From positions 1 through 36,812 of the forward strand of contig URBY01000011.1 in the NCBI GenBank assembly GCA_900546245.1: a stretch of 36,812 bases of DNA. The letters run 5' to 3'. The DNA is from an uncultured Mycoplasmatota bacterium (GTDB taxonomy: Bacteria > Bacillota_I > Bacilli_A > RF39 > UBA660). Under the pieces are notes generated by a model. That model did not search any database, was not told where the DNA came from, and saw only the letters and a program-made list of their open reading frames with translations. Shown one piece after another: positions 8,063 to 15,753 of the stretch; position 1 is the stretch's first letter; each line of letters opens with the position of its first letter. The position numbers and the translations under genes were made by a program.

Positions 8063-10426
8063 ATGTTAAAAGAATTAATAGAAAATAATATGATTTTAGT
8101 GCTTCCAAATAACATGAAAGAAAATGTTGTAAAAGAAGTATCAAATTTAGATAAAATTTATAATATTAAATTTATGTCTTTAAAAGAATTAATTGATTCT
8201 TTAACATTTACTTATGATGAAAGAAGTATATATTATTTAATAAAAAAATATGATATGAATTATGATGTAGCAAATATATATTTAAATAATTTAAAATATG
8301 CGGTTAATAATGTATCAGATAAAACAAATAAATTAACTAAAATAAAAAATGAATTAATAGAAAATAATCTTTTAATTTATGATAAAAATATTGATAAGTT
8401 AATGGATAATAAAAAAATAAAAATATATGGTTATGATTATATAAGTAAGTTTGATTTAGATATTTTAAAGAAAAAAGGAATAAACGCACAAATTATAAAT
8501 AAAAATGTATTAGATTTTAATCATGATGTTTATGAGTTTGAAGATATAAAGGATGAAATATATTTTATATTAAGTAAGATAATTGATTTATTAAATAATG
8601 GAGTTGATATTAATAATATAAAACTTTGTAATGTAACAAGTGAATATGAAAATGATATAAAAAGAATGTTTAAAATGTTTAATATTAACTTAAATATAAA
8701 AGATAATAAGAGTATAAAATCAAGTTTAATCGCAAAAGATTTTATTGATATTTTAGAAAATAATAGTATAGATGAAACATTAGATTTTATAACAAATAAA
8801 TATGATATGACTCTTTCAAGTAATAAATATATTTTAGATGAAATAATAAAAATATTAAATAAATATACTTTTATTAAAGAAAAAAATATACTAATTTATA
8901 TACTTAAAAATGAGCTTTCAAAAAATCATTTAAAAGAAATAAAAAAGAAGAGCGCAGTTAATATAATAGATTTAAAAGATAATATAATAAGTGAAAATGA
9001 TTATGTATTTTTAATTGGATTTAATATGGGTAATATTCCAAAAATATATAAAGATGAGGATTATTTAAGTGATATTGAAAAAGAAAAATTAAATATAGAA
9101 AAATCATATGAAAAAAATAGTTTAGAAAAAAATGCAATAATAAATAGTATTAAATCAATAAAAAATCTATTTATAACATATAAATTAAAGACTAATTTTG
9201 ATAGTTATATGCCATCATTATTAATAAGTGATATGAATTTAAATGTTATAAAAGATATAGAAAAAAAATATAATTATTCTAAAAAATATAATGAATTATT
9301 ACTTTCAGAAAAGTTAGATAATTTAATAAAATTTGGAGAAAACGATAAAGATTTAGGTATTTTGTATTCAAATAGATTAAATGATAATTATTTAAAATAT
9401 GATAATAAGTTTAAGGGTATAAATAAAGAAAAATTTAATGATAGTTTAAATGGTAAATTATTATTATCTTATTCAAGTATTGATAATTATAATAGATGCG
9501 CATTTAGATATTATTTAAATAATATACTTAAAATAACTGAGTTTGAAGAAACATTTGCGCAAAGTATAGGTACAATATTTCATGATGTATTATCAAAAGC
9601 ATTTAAAGAAAATTTTGATTTTGATTTAGAATTTGAAAATGTTATAAAAGAATATGATTTTAGTAATAAAGAAGAATTCTTTATGAAAAAATTAAAAGAA
9701 GAGTTAAGATTTATTATAGATACAATTAATAAACAAAATAGTTTTAATTCATTAGATAAATCACTTTATGAAAATAAAGTATACATAAATAAAGAAGGTA
9801 ATATTAAATTAACATTTATGGGTATTATTGATAAATTACTTTATAAAGAAGAAAATAATAAAACATATCTTGTAATAATAGATTATAAAACAGGTTTTCC
9901 ACATACAAACCTTAATAATACAATATATGGAATTGATATGCAGCTTCCAGTTTATCTTTATTTAGCAAAAGAAGGTTTATTTAAAAATGCTGAAGTAATA
10001 GGATTCTATTTACAAAAAATTCTTAATAATGAAATAATTAGAGATCCAAAAAAGACATATGAACAGCAAAAAGAAGAAAATTTAAAATTATTAGGTTATA
10101 CAATTGATGAACCAGAATTAGCATCAAAATTTGATTTTTCATATACAGATAGTGAAGTAGTAAAATCTTTAAAATTTGGACAAAATGGATTTTATGCATA
10201 TTCAAAGGTATTATCAGAAGAAAAAATTAATAAGTTAATAGAAATTGTAAAAGATAATATAGATAATGCATTTGATAATATATTAAATGCTAAATTTGAT
10301 ATAAATCCTAAGAGGGTAGGAAAAGATAATATTGGATGTAGTTTTTGTAAATACAGTGATATTTGTTTTATGAAAGAAGAAGATGTTGTTCTTTTAGATG
10401 AACATAATAATTTGGATTTTTTATAA
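8063..10426 (+). CDS. addB: AddB-like nuclease subunit of the AddAB helicase-nuclease
   Basis: A 787-residue protein, much shorter than Bacillus AddB (about 1160). The C-terminal PD-(D/E)XK nuclease domain is clear: LSYSSIDNYNRCAFRYYL, FHDVLSKAF, GIIDKLLY, VIIDYKTG and QLPVYLYLA. Four cysteines match the AddB iron-sulfur cluster: C479 and the CxxCx5C group C759, C762 and C768. The N-terminal two-thirds is a decayed helicase-like scaffold with no Walker A, as in other AddB proteins. With AddA it would process double-strand breaks to recombinogenic ends. A GTG at 8054 belongs to the SD AAAGGTGA, so ATG 8063 is preferred. addA is not adjacent: it lies two kilobases downstream. Confidence 0.85.
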   Translation: MLKELIENNMILVLPNNMKENVVKEVSNLDKIYNIKFMSLKELIDSLTFTYDERSIYYLIKKYDMNYDVANIYLNNLKYAVNNVSDKTNKLTKIKNELIENNLLIYDKNIDKLMDNKKIKIYGYDYISKFDLDILKKKGINAQIINKNVLDFNHDVYEFEDIKDEIYFILSKIIDLLNNGVDINNIKLCNVTSEYENDIKRMFKMFNINLNIKDNKSIKSSLIAKDFIDILENNSIDETLDFITNKYDMTLSSNKYILDEIIKILNKYTFIKEKNILIYILKNELSKNHLKEIKKKSAVNIIDLKDNIISENDYVFLIGFNMGNIPKIYKDEDYLSDIEKEKLNIEKSYEKNSLEKNAIINSIKSIKNLFITYKLKTNFDSYMPSLLISDMNLNVIKDIEKKYNYSKKYNELLLSEKLDNLIKFGENDKDLGILYSNRLNDNYLKYDNKFKGINKEKFNDSLNGKLLLSYSSIDNYNRCAFRYYLNNILKITEFEETFAQSIGTIFHDVLSKAFKENFDFDLEFENVIKEYDFSNKEEFFMKKLKEELRFIIDTINKQNSFNSLDKSLYENKVYINKEGNIKLTFMGIIDKLLYKEENNKTYLVIIDYKTGFPHTNLNNTIYGIDMQLPVYLYLAKEGLFKNAEVIGFYLQKILNNEIIRDPKKTYEQQKEENLKLLGYTIDEPELASKFDFSYTDSEVVKSLKFGQNGFYAYSKVLSEEKINKLIEIVKDNIDNAFDNILNAKFDINPKRVGKDNIGCSFCKYSDICFMKEEDVVLLDEHNNLDFL

Positions 10427-10438
10427 GGAGCATAATAA

Positions 10439-10921
10439 ATGGATATTAAAATAGAAACAGATGATTTAAAATTTAAATTTAGAGTTTCAGCTGTATTTAT
10501 TCATGATGGTAAATTACTTGTAGATAAATATAGAACAGAAGAATCATATTGTTTACCAGGCGGATATGTAAATTTAGGTGAAACATCTAGTGAAGGTATG
10601 ATTAGAGAAATAAAAGAAGAGACAAATCTTGATTTTAATATAGTTAAATTTATGGGTATTATCGAAAATTTTTTTACTAATTTTGATAAAGATAAAACTC
10701 ATGAAATAGATTTTTATTATAAAGTTGAATTAAATAAAGTAGAAGACTTACAAAATTTTGATTTAAATAGAATAGAAAATGATAATGGGTTCCTAATACA
10801 TCATCATTTTAAGTGGATTGAAATATCAAAATTAAATGAATGTAATTTACTTCCAAATAGTATAAAAGAAAATATATTAAACGATACAGGTATATTTCAT
10901 TATGTTATAAAGGAAGATTAA
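10439..10921 (+). CDS. Nudix hydrolase
   Basis: A 160-residue Nudix protein. The Nudix box runs from about residue 42 to 64: G, five residues, E48, then REIKEET, matching the consensus Gx5Ex7REUxEExGU except that the last Gly is replaced (ETNL). It hydrolyses a nucleoside diphosphate linked to another group, with Mg2+; the substrate cannot be read from sequence. SD AAGGAG precedes ATG 10439 and addB ends twelve bases upstream, so the two are likely cotranscribed. Confidence 0.88.
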   Translation: MDIKIETDDLKFKFRVSAVFIHDGKLLVDKYRTEESYCLPGGYVNLGETSSEGMIREIKEETNLDFNIVKFMGIIENFFTNFDKDKTHEIDFYYKVELNKVEDLQNFDLNRIENDNGFLIHHHFKWIEISKLNECNLLPNSIKENILNDTGIFHYVIKED

Positions 10922-10933
10922 TTTAAAAAAATA

Positions 10934-10942
10934 TGATATAAT
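10934..10942 (+). promoter_or_regulatory. Extended -10 element before the unknown gene at 10966
   Basis: TG at 10934-10935, one base, TATAAT at 10937-10942, placed 24 bases before the start codon. No convincing -35 box. Confidence 0.5.
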
Positions 10943-10965
10943 TTGATTGTTGGGAGGTTTTGATT

Positions 10966-11979
10966 ATGAGAAAAAGGAAACTAAATACACAGGATATTGT
11001 TGATAAGATAATTATATATGATTTATTAGGAGAATTTTCATCAACAAAAGAAATGTTAAAATGGATATCCAAGTTAAATAAATTACAAATTAAGAATATT
11101 TTAAGTTTAAATATTGATAAGAAAAAATTAAAATTTGATACTAAATTATTGATTGATGGAAATTTATTAAATACAGAAGATTATTTAAATAGAGTAAATG
11201 CAATTGTAAGTATTGATAATGCAAAAGGATGGGAACATTTATTTAAATATTTAGTTACACCAGAATTTTTAAAAAGTGAGAAGTTTTATAAAGATATAGA
11301 AACATTAAAAAAAGCAGATTGTGCTCAAAAACCATTATGGATAATTGGTGAACCTGATTTTATAAATAGTCCATATCATGATGAAGATTTTGAACTACTT
11401 GTTACAGCAAAAGATAATAGTGATAAAAAAAATGACTCTATTGTTCAAGAGGCAATCGCAACAATCGCAGAATGTGACGATTCAATAAAAAGCGGATATC
11501 ACAAAGTTGATTTAAATACAGTTATGAAATATGGTTCAAAAGCACTTCAATTAACTCATTCTTATCCAGAATCGGGAATAAATATTTTAGCTACTAATCC
11601 TGTTTCATTAAAAAGTAAATATCATTTAGAAGATATGAAAATACTTGCAGAAAATCAAGAAATTGGTAACTTTTTATATGCTGTAATGACTGATTCAAGA
11701 GTAGTAAAAAGAAAAAATTATAGAAAAATAGTTAAAGAAATGGTAGATAATAAAAATAATAAAGAATATGTATTTTTAATATGTTATTATGCTATTGGTG
11801 AATATAAAACAAAATTTGCTCAATATTTTAATGACTTTTATGTTTTTAATCTTAGTCGTCATAGAGAAGATCTTCCAGATGTACTTAAAAGTATAGATAA
11901 AAAAATAAATTCTGATGATAAAACTGATGTAGATGGATTAGAAAAAAATATAAAAAGCTTAGCAAAGAAAATCCAATAG
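10966..11979 (+). CDS. Conserved-looking protein of unknown function
   Basis: I do not recognise this 337-residue protein. It is soluble, Lys-rich and appears mostly helical. The N-terminus MRKRKLNTQDIVDKIIIYDLL is basic; the middle contains HYPES-like segments, for example LTHSYPESGINILATNP and NFLYAVMTDSRVVKRKNYRKI. The C-terminal 40 residues are charged. No signal peptide, membrane segment or catalytic motif is visible. A TTG two codons upstream was ignored because GGGAGG at 10952-10957 is well spaced for ATG 10966. It sits between the addB-Nudix pair and the small RNA/toxin locus, and its stop codon lies just before the promoter of the convergent RNA. Confidence 0.7.
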   Translation: MRKRKLNTQDIVDKIIIYDLLGEFSSTKEMLKWISKLNKLQIKNILSLNIDKKKLKFDTKLLIDGNLLNTEDYLNRVNAIVSIDNAKGWEHLFKYLVTPEFLKSEKFYKDIETLKKADCAQKPLWIIGEPDFINSPYHDEDFELLVTAKDNSDKKNDSIVQEAIATIAECDDSIKSGYHKVDLNTVMKYGSKALQLTHSYPESGINILATNPVSLKSKYHLEDMKILAENQEIGNFLYAVMTDSRVVKRKNYRKIVKEMVDNKNNKEYVFLICYYAIGEYKTKFAQYFNDFYVFNLSRHREDLPDVLKSIDKKINSDDKTDVDGLEKNIKSLAKKIQ

Positions 11980-11981
11980 TA

Positions 11982-12010
11982 TTGAAAAAAAATAAAATAT
12001 GTGATATTAT
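11982..12010 (+). promoter_or_regulatory. Promoter of the short RNA opposing the small hydrophobic peptide gene
   Basis: TTGAAA at 11982-11987, 17-base spacer, TATTAT at 12005-12010, with TG at 12002-12003. Transcription should start close to 12017. Confidence 0.7.
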
Positions 12011-12039
12011 GTATACAGATGAAGGAAACTTCATAAAAT

Positions 12040-12081
12040 AAAAAAGAGGAGCATTTAATTTGTCGAGTGAATGTCGCCTCT
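12040..12081 (-). terminator. Possible terminator of the small peptide mRNA
   Basis: Read on the minus strand, AGAGG (12081-12077) pairs with CCTCT (12049-12045), with CATT/AATG as an inner stem, followed by TTTTTTATTTT. The mRNA would then be about 230 bases long and overlap the antisense RNA by about 90 bases. Confidence 0.45.
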
Positions 12082-12094
12082 AAATTAATGAGTT

Positions 12095-12131
12095 GACACT
12101 CAATCAAAGATGATGAGTGTCTATTTTTTTA
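12095..12131 (+). terminator. Terminator of the candidate antisense RNA
   Basis: GACACTCA at 12095-12102 pairs with TGAGTGTC at 12114-12121; the sequence after it is TATTTTTTTATT. The stem touches the stop codon of the peptide gene on the other strand. Confidence 0.8.
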
Positions 12132-12213
12132 TTGCTAATACTAGTAATGTAGAAAGTAATAAAATGATAGCAATGAGTTTTAAAACTTTTATTATAAAAG
12201 TCTTAATTTTCAT
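12121..12213 (-). CDS. Small hydrophobic peptide, candidate type I toxin (30 residues)
   Basis: On the minus strand ATG at 12213 opens a 30-residue frame ending in TAG at 12121. The peptide begins MKIKTFIIKVLKL, continues as one membrane-spanning run of Ile, Leu, Ala and Val (about residues 13-28), and ends in two Lys. A strong SD (AAAGGAGG, 12223-12230) lies nine bases before the ATG. The SD is sequestered: CCTCC (12248-12244) pairs with GGAGG (12227-12223), with an inner TCTT/AAGA stem. A consensus promoter lies upstream, and a convergent short RNA overlaps the 3' end. This is the layout of type I toxins (Fst, TxpA, BsrG classes), though the sequence itself matches none I can name. It cannot be a leader peptide, since no co-directional gene follows. 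Confidence 0.6.
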   Translation of the reverse strand: MKIKTFIIKVLKLIAIILLLSTLLVLAIKK

Positions 12214-12278
12214 CAATATCAACCTCCTTTCTTTTTAAAGATTGGAGGACGACACTCACATTAAATGTTCCTAATAAA

Positions 12279-12307
12279 ATTATATAGTAATAATGCTTAT
12301 AATACAA
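12279..12307 (-). promoter_or_regulatory. Promoter of the small hydrophobic peptide mRNA
   Basis: On the minus strand TTGTAT (12307-12302), a 17-base spacer and TATAAT (12284-12279). Transcription should begin near 12272, giving a leader of about 60 bases that starts with an ACAT-TTA-ATGT hairpin and contains the SD-masking stem. Confidence 0.7.
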
Positions 12308-12351
12308 GGGAAAAATTATAAAAAGTTAACAAAAAATTAATTAATAATCAA

Positions 12352-12383
12352 TTGATAAAATAGTACATTTATGGTACTATTTT
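12352..12383 (+). promoter_or_regulatory. addA promoter overlapped by a perfect 10-bp inverted repeat (candidate operator)
   Basis: TTGATA (12352-12357), a 17-base spacer and TACTAT (12375-12380) with an extended TG at 12372-12373 form the promoter. The arms AAAATAGTAC (12357-12366) and GTACTATTTT (12374-12383) are exact reverse complements, separated by seven bases, and lie across the spacer and -10 box. A bound dimeric repressor would block polymerase. The alternative is a weak attenuator hairpin at the mRNA start. Confidence 0.55.
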
Positions 12384-12409
12384 TATATACGAAAAGATAG
12401 GTGAAAAGT

Positions 12410-15400
12410 ATGCCAAATTGGACAAAAGAACAAAGTGATGCGATAAATAAAGATGGTACAAATATAATTGTATCTGCTGGGGCTGGATCTGGTAAAACAG
12501 CGGTTTTATCTGAAAGAGTACTTAGAAAATTAAAAGAAGGAGTAAATGTAAATGAACTTCTTATTTTAACGTTTACTAAGGCTGCCGCAAAAGAAATGAA
12601 AGAAAGAATAAGAAAAAAAATAAAGAAAGAACCATCGCTTTCAGCACAATTAGAATTAATTGATTCAGCATATATAACTACATTTGATAGTTATTCCTTA
12701 TCAGTACTTAAAAAATATCATTACTTACTTAATTTACCAAAGAATATTGGTATTACTGATTCAACACTTGTTCAAATTAAAAAAGAGGAAATACTAGATA
12801 ATATATTTGAAGAATTATATGAAGAAAAAAATGAAAAATTTGAAGAATTTATTAGTACTTTTTGTACAAAAGATGATAAAGAAATAAGAAATTATTTATT
12901 AAATATATATTCAAAACTAGAACTTAAAACAGATAAGAAAGAATATTTAGAAAAATATATAAATGAATACTTTAATGAAGAAAAAATAAGAAATGATATA
13001 GATTTATTTGAAAAAAGTATTCTTAAAAAGAAAGAAAAAATAGAAGAAAATGTAAAAGAATTATCATTTTTAATGGATGGAAAAAATTATACTAAATTAC
13101 TTGATTCGTTAAGTCCACTATTAAATAGTGAAAACTATAGAAATGTTAAAATAAACCTATCAGTAAGTATGCCAAGAATGCAAAAATTATCAGATGAAGA
13201 AAAAGAACTAAAAGAAGAAATAAATGATGGAATAAAAGAACTTAAAAATATATGTATATATGAATCAACAGATGAAATATATAAAAGTATTTTATCTACT
13301 AAAAAATATGTAGAATGCATAATAGATATATTAACATTTTTAAATGATAGAATAACAAAATATAAACTTGAAAATAATATGTATGAATTTAATGATGTAG
13401 CAGCTCTTTCAATAAGAATATTAAAAGAATTTCCATTTGCTAGAGAAGAAATAAAAAATAGTTTAAATGAAATAATGATAGATGAATACCAAGATACTAA
13501 TAATGTTCAAGAAGAATTTATTTCCCTTATTTCAAACAATAATGTATATATGGTTGGTGATATAAAACAATCAATATATAGATTTAGGAATGCAAATCCA
13601 TATATATTTAAAAATAAGTATGATAATTATAAAAATAATAATGGTGGGATAAAGATAGATTTAAATAAAAATTTTAGATCTAGAGAAGAAGTTTTAAACA
13701 ATATAAATGATGTGTTTAGAATTATTATGGATGATGAAATAGGTGGCGCAAATTATAAAGAATCACATGAAATGGTATTTGGGAACTTAACTTATAATAA
13801 TGAAGGAAAACTAAATCAAAATAATGATTTTGAAATATATAATTATGAATATGATTCAAAAGGATTATTTAAAAAGGAAGAAATTGAAGCATTTATAATT
13901 GCGAATGATATAAAAGAAAAAATAAATAATAATTATAAAATATTTGATAAAGATGAACTTATTATTAGAAATGCAGAATATAATGATTTTGTTATTCTTA
14001 TGGATAAATCTAGTAACTTTGATTTATATAAAAGAATATTTGAGTATTTAAATGTTCCACTTACTATAGAAAAAGATGAATCTATAATAGAAGAAGTTAT
14101 ATTAAAAGTACTTAAAAATTTACTAATATTAATAAGTAAAATTTATGAAAAAAATTTAGATGTTGAGTTTAAATATATGTTTATATCAGTTGCGAGAAGT
14201 TTCTTGTTTGAAATGAGTGATGAAGAAATATTTGATATATTTAATAATAACTCGTTTAAAGATAATGATTTATATATAAAAGCAAAGAGTATAAGTGAAA
14301 AATTAGATTATGTAAATATTAATTCTTTAATAGTAGAAATAATTGATACATTTGAAATATATGAAAATATATCAAAAATAGGTAATGTTAATTCAAATAT
14401 AACAATACTGGATTATTTACTTAATTCATCTACTAGTTTTATAGATAATAATATGGATATTTATGATTTTATAAATTATTTAAAAGATTTAACTACCAAA
14501 GGATATGATATCAAAATAAATAGAAATAGTGGTGAAAAAAGTAGCGTTAAGATAATGACTATTCATAAATCCAAGGGACTTGAATATCATATTTGTTATT
14601 ATTCTGGATTATATTCAAAATTTAATATTAGTGATTTAAATGATAAATTTATTTTTGATAATAAATATGGAATAATTTCACCATATTTTGATGAAGGAAT
14701 AAGTAATACAATATATAAATATTTATTAAAAGAAGATTATATTAAAGAAGAAATAAGTGAAAAAATTAGATTATTTTATGTAGCACTTACGAGGGCAAAA
14801 GAAAAAATGATTTTAGTAACTGATTTAAATCAAGGTAAAAAAAGTAAAGATAGAATTAAATATAGGTCATTTAAGGATATAATGTTATCTGTAATTGATA
14901 ACTTTAATGACTATATAACTAATATAGATATAGAAAAACTAGATATAACTAAAGACTATAAAAAAATAAAACAGACAAATTATTTAGATTATATAACTAA
15001 AACAGATGAGAAACTTGATATAAAAGAAATCTTAATTGAGAATGAAGAATTAGATGAAAAATCATTTTCTAAAAAGATGACTAAATTAATTACAAAAGAA
15101 GAAAATGATTCAATAAAATTTGGACTTGATATGCATTATGCTCTTGAAGTAACTGATTTTATAAATCCAAATTTTGATAATATGGATAATTTTATAAAGA
15201 ATAAGATTATTAAGTTTTTAGATAATGATTTACTAAAAAATATAAAAAATGCACAAATATATAAAGAATATGAATTTGTTTATGAAGAAGAAAATGAAAA
15301 ATATCATGGAATAATAGATTTAATGCTTATATATCCTGATCATATAGATATTATTGATTACAAACTAAAAAATATAATTGATGAAAATTATATAAATCAA

Positions 15401-15502
15401 TTAAATGGTTATAAGAAATATATTGAAAATAAAACAAAAAGACATGTTAATACATACTTATATTCAATACTTGGTGAAAAAATTGAAAAAATTAGTTGTT
15501 AA
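12410..15502 (+). CDS. addA: AddA-like helicase-nuclease subunit
   Basis: A 1030-residue UvrD-type helicase with a C-terminal nuclease domain, about 200 residues shorter than Bacillus AddA. Motifs: Walker A SAGAGSGKT (residues 22-30), LTFTKAAAKEM, Walker B with IMIDEYQDTN, VGDIKQSIYRFRNANP, NFRSR, IMTIHKSKGLE and IRLFYVALTRAKEK. The nuclease domain near the end has LDMHYALEV, HGIIDLML, IIDYKLKN and QLNGYKKYI, the PD-(D/E)XK set. It unwinds and degrades broken DNA ends together with AddB. A GTG at 12401 is part of the SD AGGTGA, so ATG 12410 is used. The last codons contain the -35 box of the gltX leader. Confidence 0.92.
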   Translation: MPNWTKEQSDAINKDGTNIIVSAGAGSGKTAVLSERVLRKLKEGVNVNELLILTFTKAAAKEMKERIRKKIKKEPSLSAQLELIDSAYITTFDSYSLSVLKKYHYLLNLPKNIGITDSTLVQIKKEEILDNIFEELYEEKNEKFEEFISTFCTKDDKEIRNYLLNIYSKLELKTDKKEYLEKYINEYFNEEKIRNDIDLFEKSILKKKEKIEENVKELSFLMDGKNYTKLLDSLSPLLNSENYRNVKINLSVSMPRMQKLSDEEKELKEEINDGIKELKNICIYESTDEIYKSILSTKKYVECIIDILTFLNDRITKYKLENNMYEFNDVAALSIRILKEFPFAREEIKNSLNEIMIDEYQDTNNVQEEFISLISNNNVYMVGDIKQSIYRFRNANPYIFKNKYDNYKNNNGGIKIDLNKNFRSREEVLNNINDVFRIIMDDEIGGANYKESHEMVFGNLTYNNEGKLNQNNDFEIYNYEYDSKGLFKKEEIEAFIIANDIKEKINNNYKIFDKDELIIRNAEYNDFVILMDKSSNFDLYKRIFEYLNVPLTIEKDESIIEEVILKVLKNLLILISKIYEKNLDVEFKYMFISVARSFLFEMSDEEIFDIFNNNSFKDNDLYIKAKSISEKLDYVNINSLIVEIIDTFEIYENISKIGNVNSNITILDYLLNSSTSFIDNNMDIYDFINYLKDLTTKGYDIKINRNSGEKSSVKIMTIHKSKGLEYHICYYSGLYSKFNISDLNDKFIFDNKYGIISPYFDEGISNTIYKYLLKEDYIKEEISEKIRLFYVALTRAKEKMILVTDLNQGKKSKDRIKYRSFKDIMLSVIDNFNDYITNIDIEKLDITKDYKKIKQTNYLDYITKTDEKLDIKEILIENEELDEKSFSKKMTKLITKEENDSIKFGLDMHYALEVTDFINPNFDNMDNFIKNKIIKFLDNDLLKNIKNAQIYKEYEFVYEEENEKYHGIIDLMLIYPDHIDIIDYKLKNIIDENYINQLNGYKKYIENKTKRHVNTYLYSILGEKIEKISC

Positions 15503-15524
15503 TGAAAATAAAATATGTTAAAAT
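15496..15524 (+). promoter_or_regulatory. Promoter of the gltX T-box leader
   Basis: TTGTTA at 15496-15501 (within the last codons of addA), 17-base spacer, TAAAAT at 15519-15524 with TG at 15516-15517. Transcription should start near 15531. Confidence 0.7.
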
Positions 15525-15537
15525 ACATTTAGAAACA

Positions 15538-15729
15538 AGGAAGAAGAAGAGTAAAATATAAGTTATTAAAGAGAGTCTATGTATGGTGTAAATAGATATA
15601 ATGAGTATTTGAAAGAAGCTTTGGAGTTTAAACCGCATAGCAAGCGTTAAAAGCAAAAGAGAGCATAGTAAGTCTATGAAGTAAGGTGGTACCGCGAAAA
15701 AAATCGTCCTTATAATCATAGGCTTTTTT
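15538..15729 (+). ncRNA. T-box riboswitch leader with Glu (GAA) specifier
   Basis: The T-box sequence AAGGTGGTACCGCG is present at 15683-15696. Upstream are AGAGAG (15570s) with its distal stem, and the specifier region, where GAA occurs at 15611 and again at 15615; the second fits the usual spacing, and both are Glu codons. CATAG-TAAGT-CTATG makes the short stem III. The terminator arm TCCTTAT...ATAGG is followed by seven T (15723-15729). Uncharged tRNA-Glu would bind and favour the antiterminator, switching on gltX. This agrees with the gene that follows. Confidence 0.92.
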
Positions 15730-15753
15730 TATTTAATGAAAGGGTTGATTATT

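Larger units (their letters stand above)
12017..12131 (+). ncRNA. Candidate antisense RNA (antitoxin of a type I toxin-antitoxin-like pair)
   Basis: A 115-base transcript is bounded by the promoter at 11982-12010 and a terminator at 12095-12131 (GACACTCA pairs with TGAGTGTC, then a T-rich run). It contains no convincing ORF. Near its 5' end ATGAAG-GAAA-CTTCAT forms a small hairpin with a GAAA loop. Its 3' part is complementary to the 3' end of the small peptide mRNA made from the other strand. In addition, GACACTCA (12095-12102) recurs at 12251-12258 inside the 5' leader of that mRNA, so the RNA could pair with both ends of its target, as RNA II does in the Fst/par system. This function is inference. 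Confidence 0.55.
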
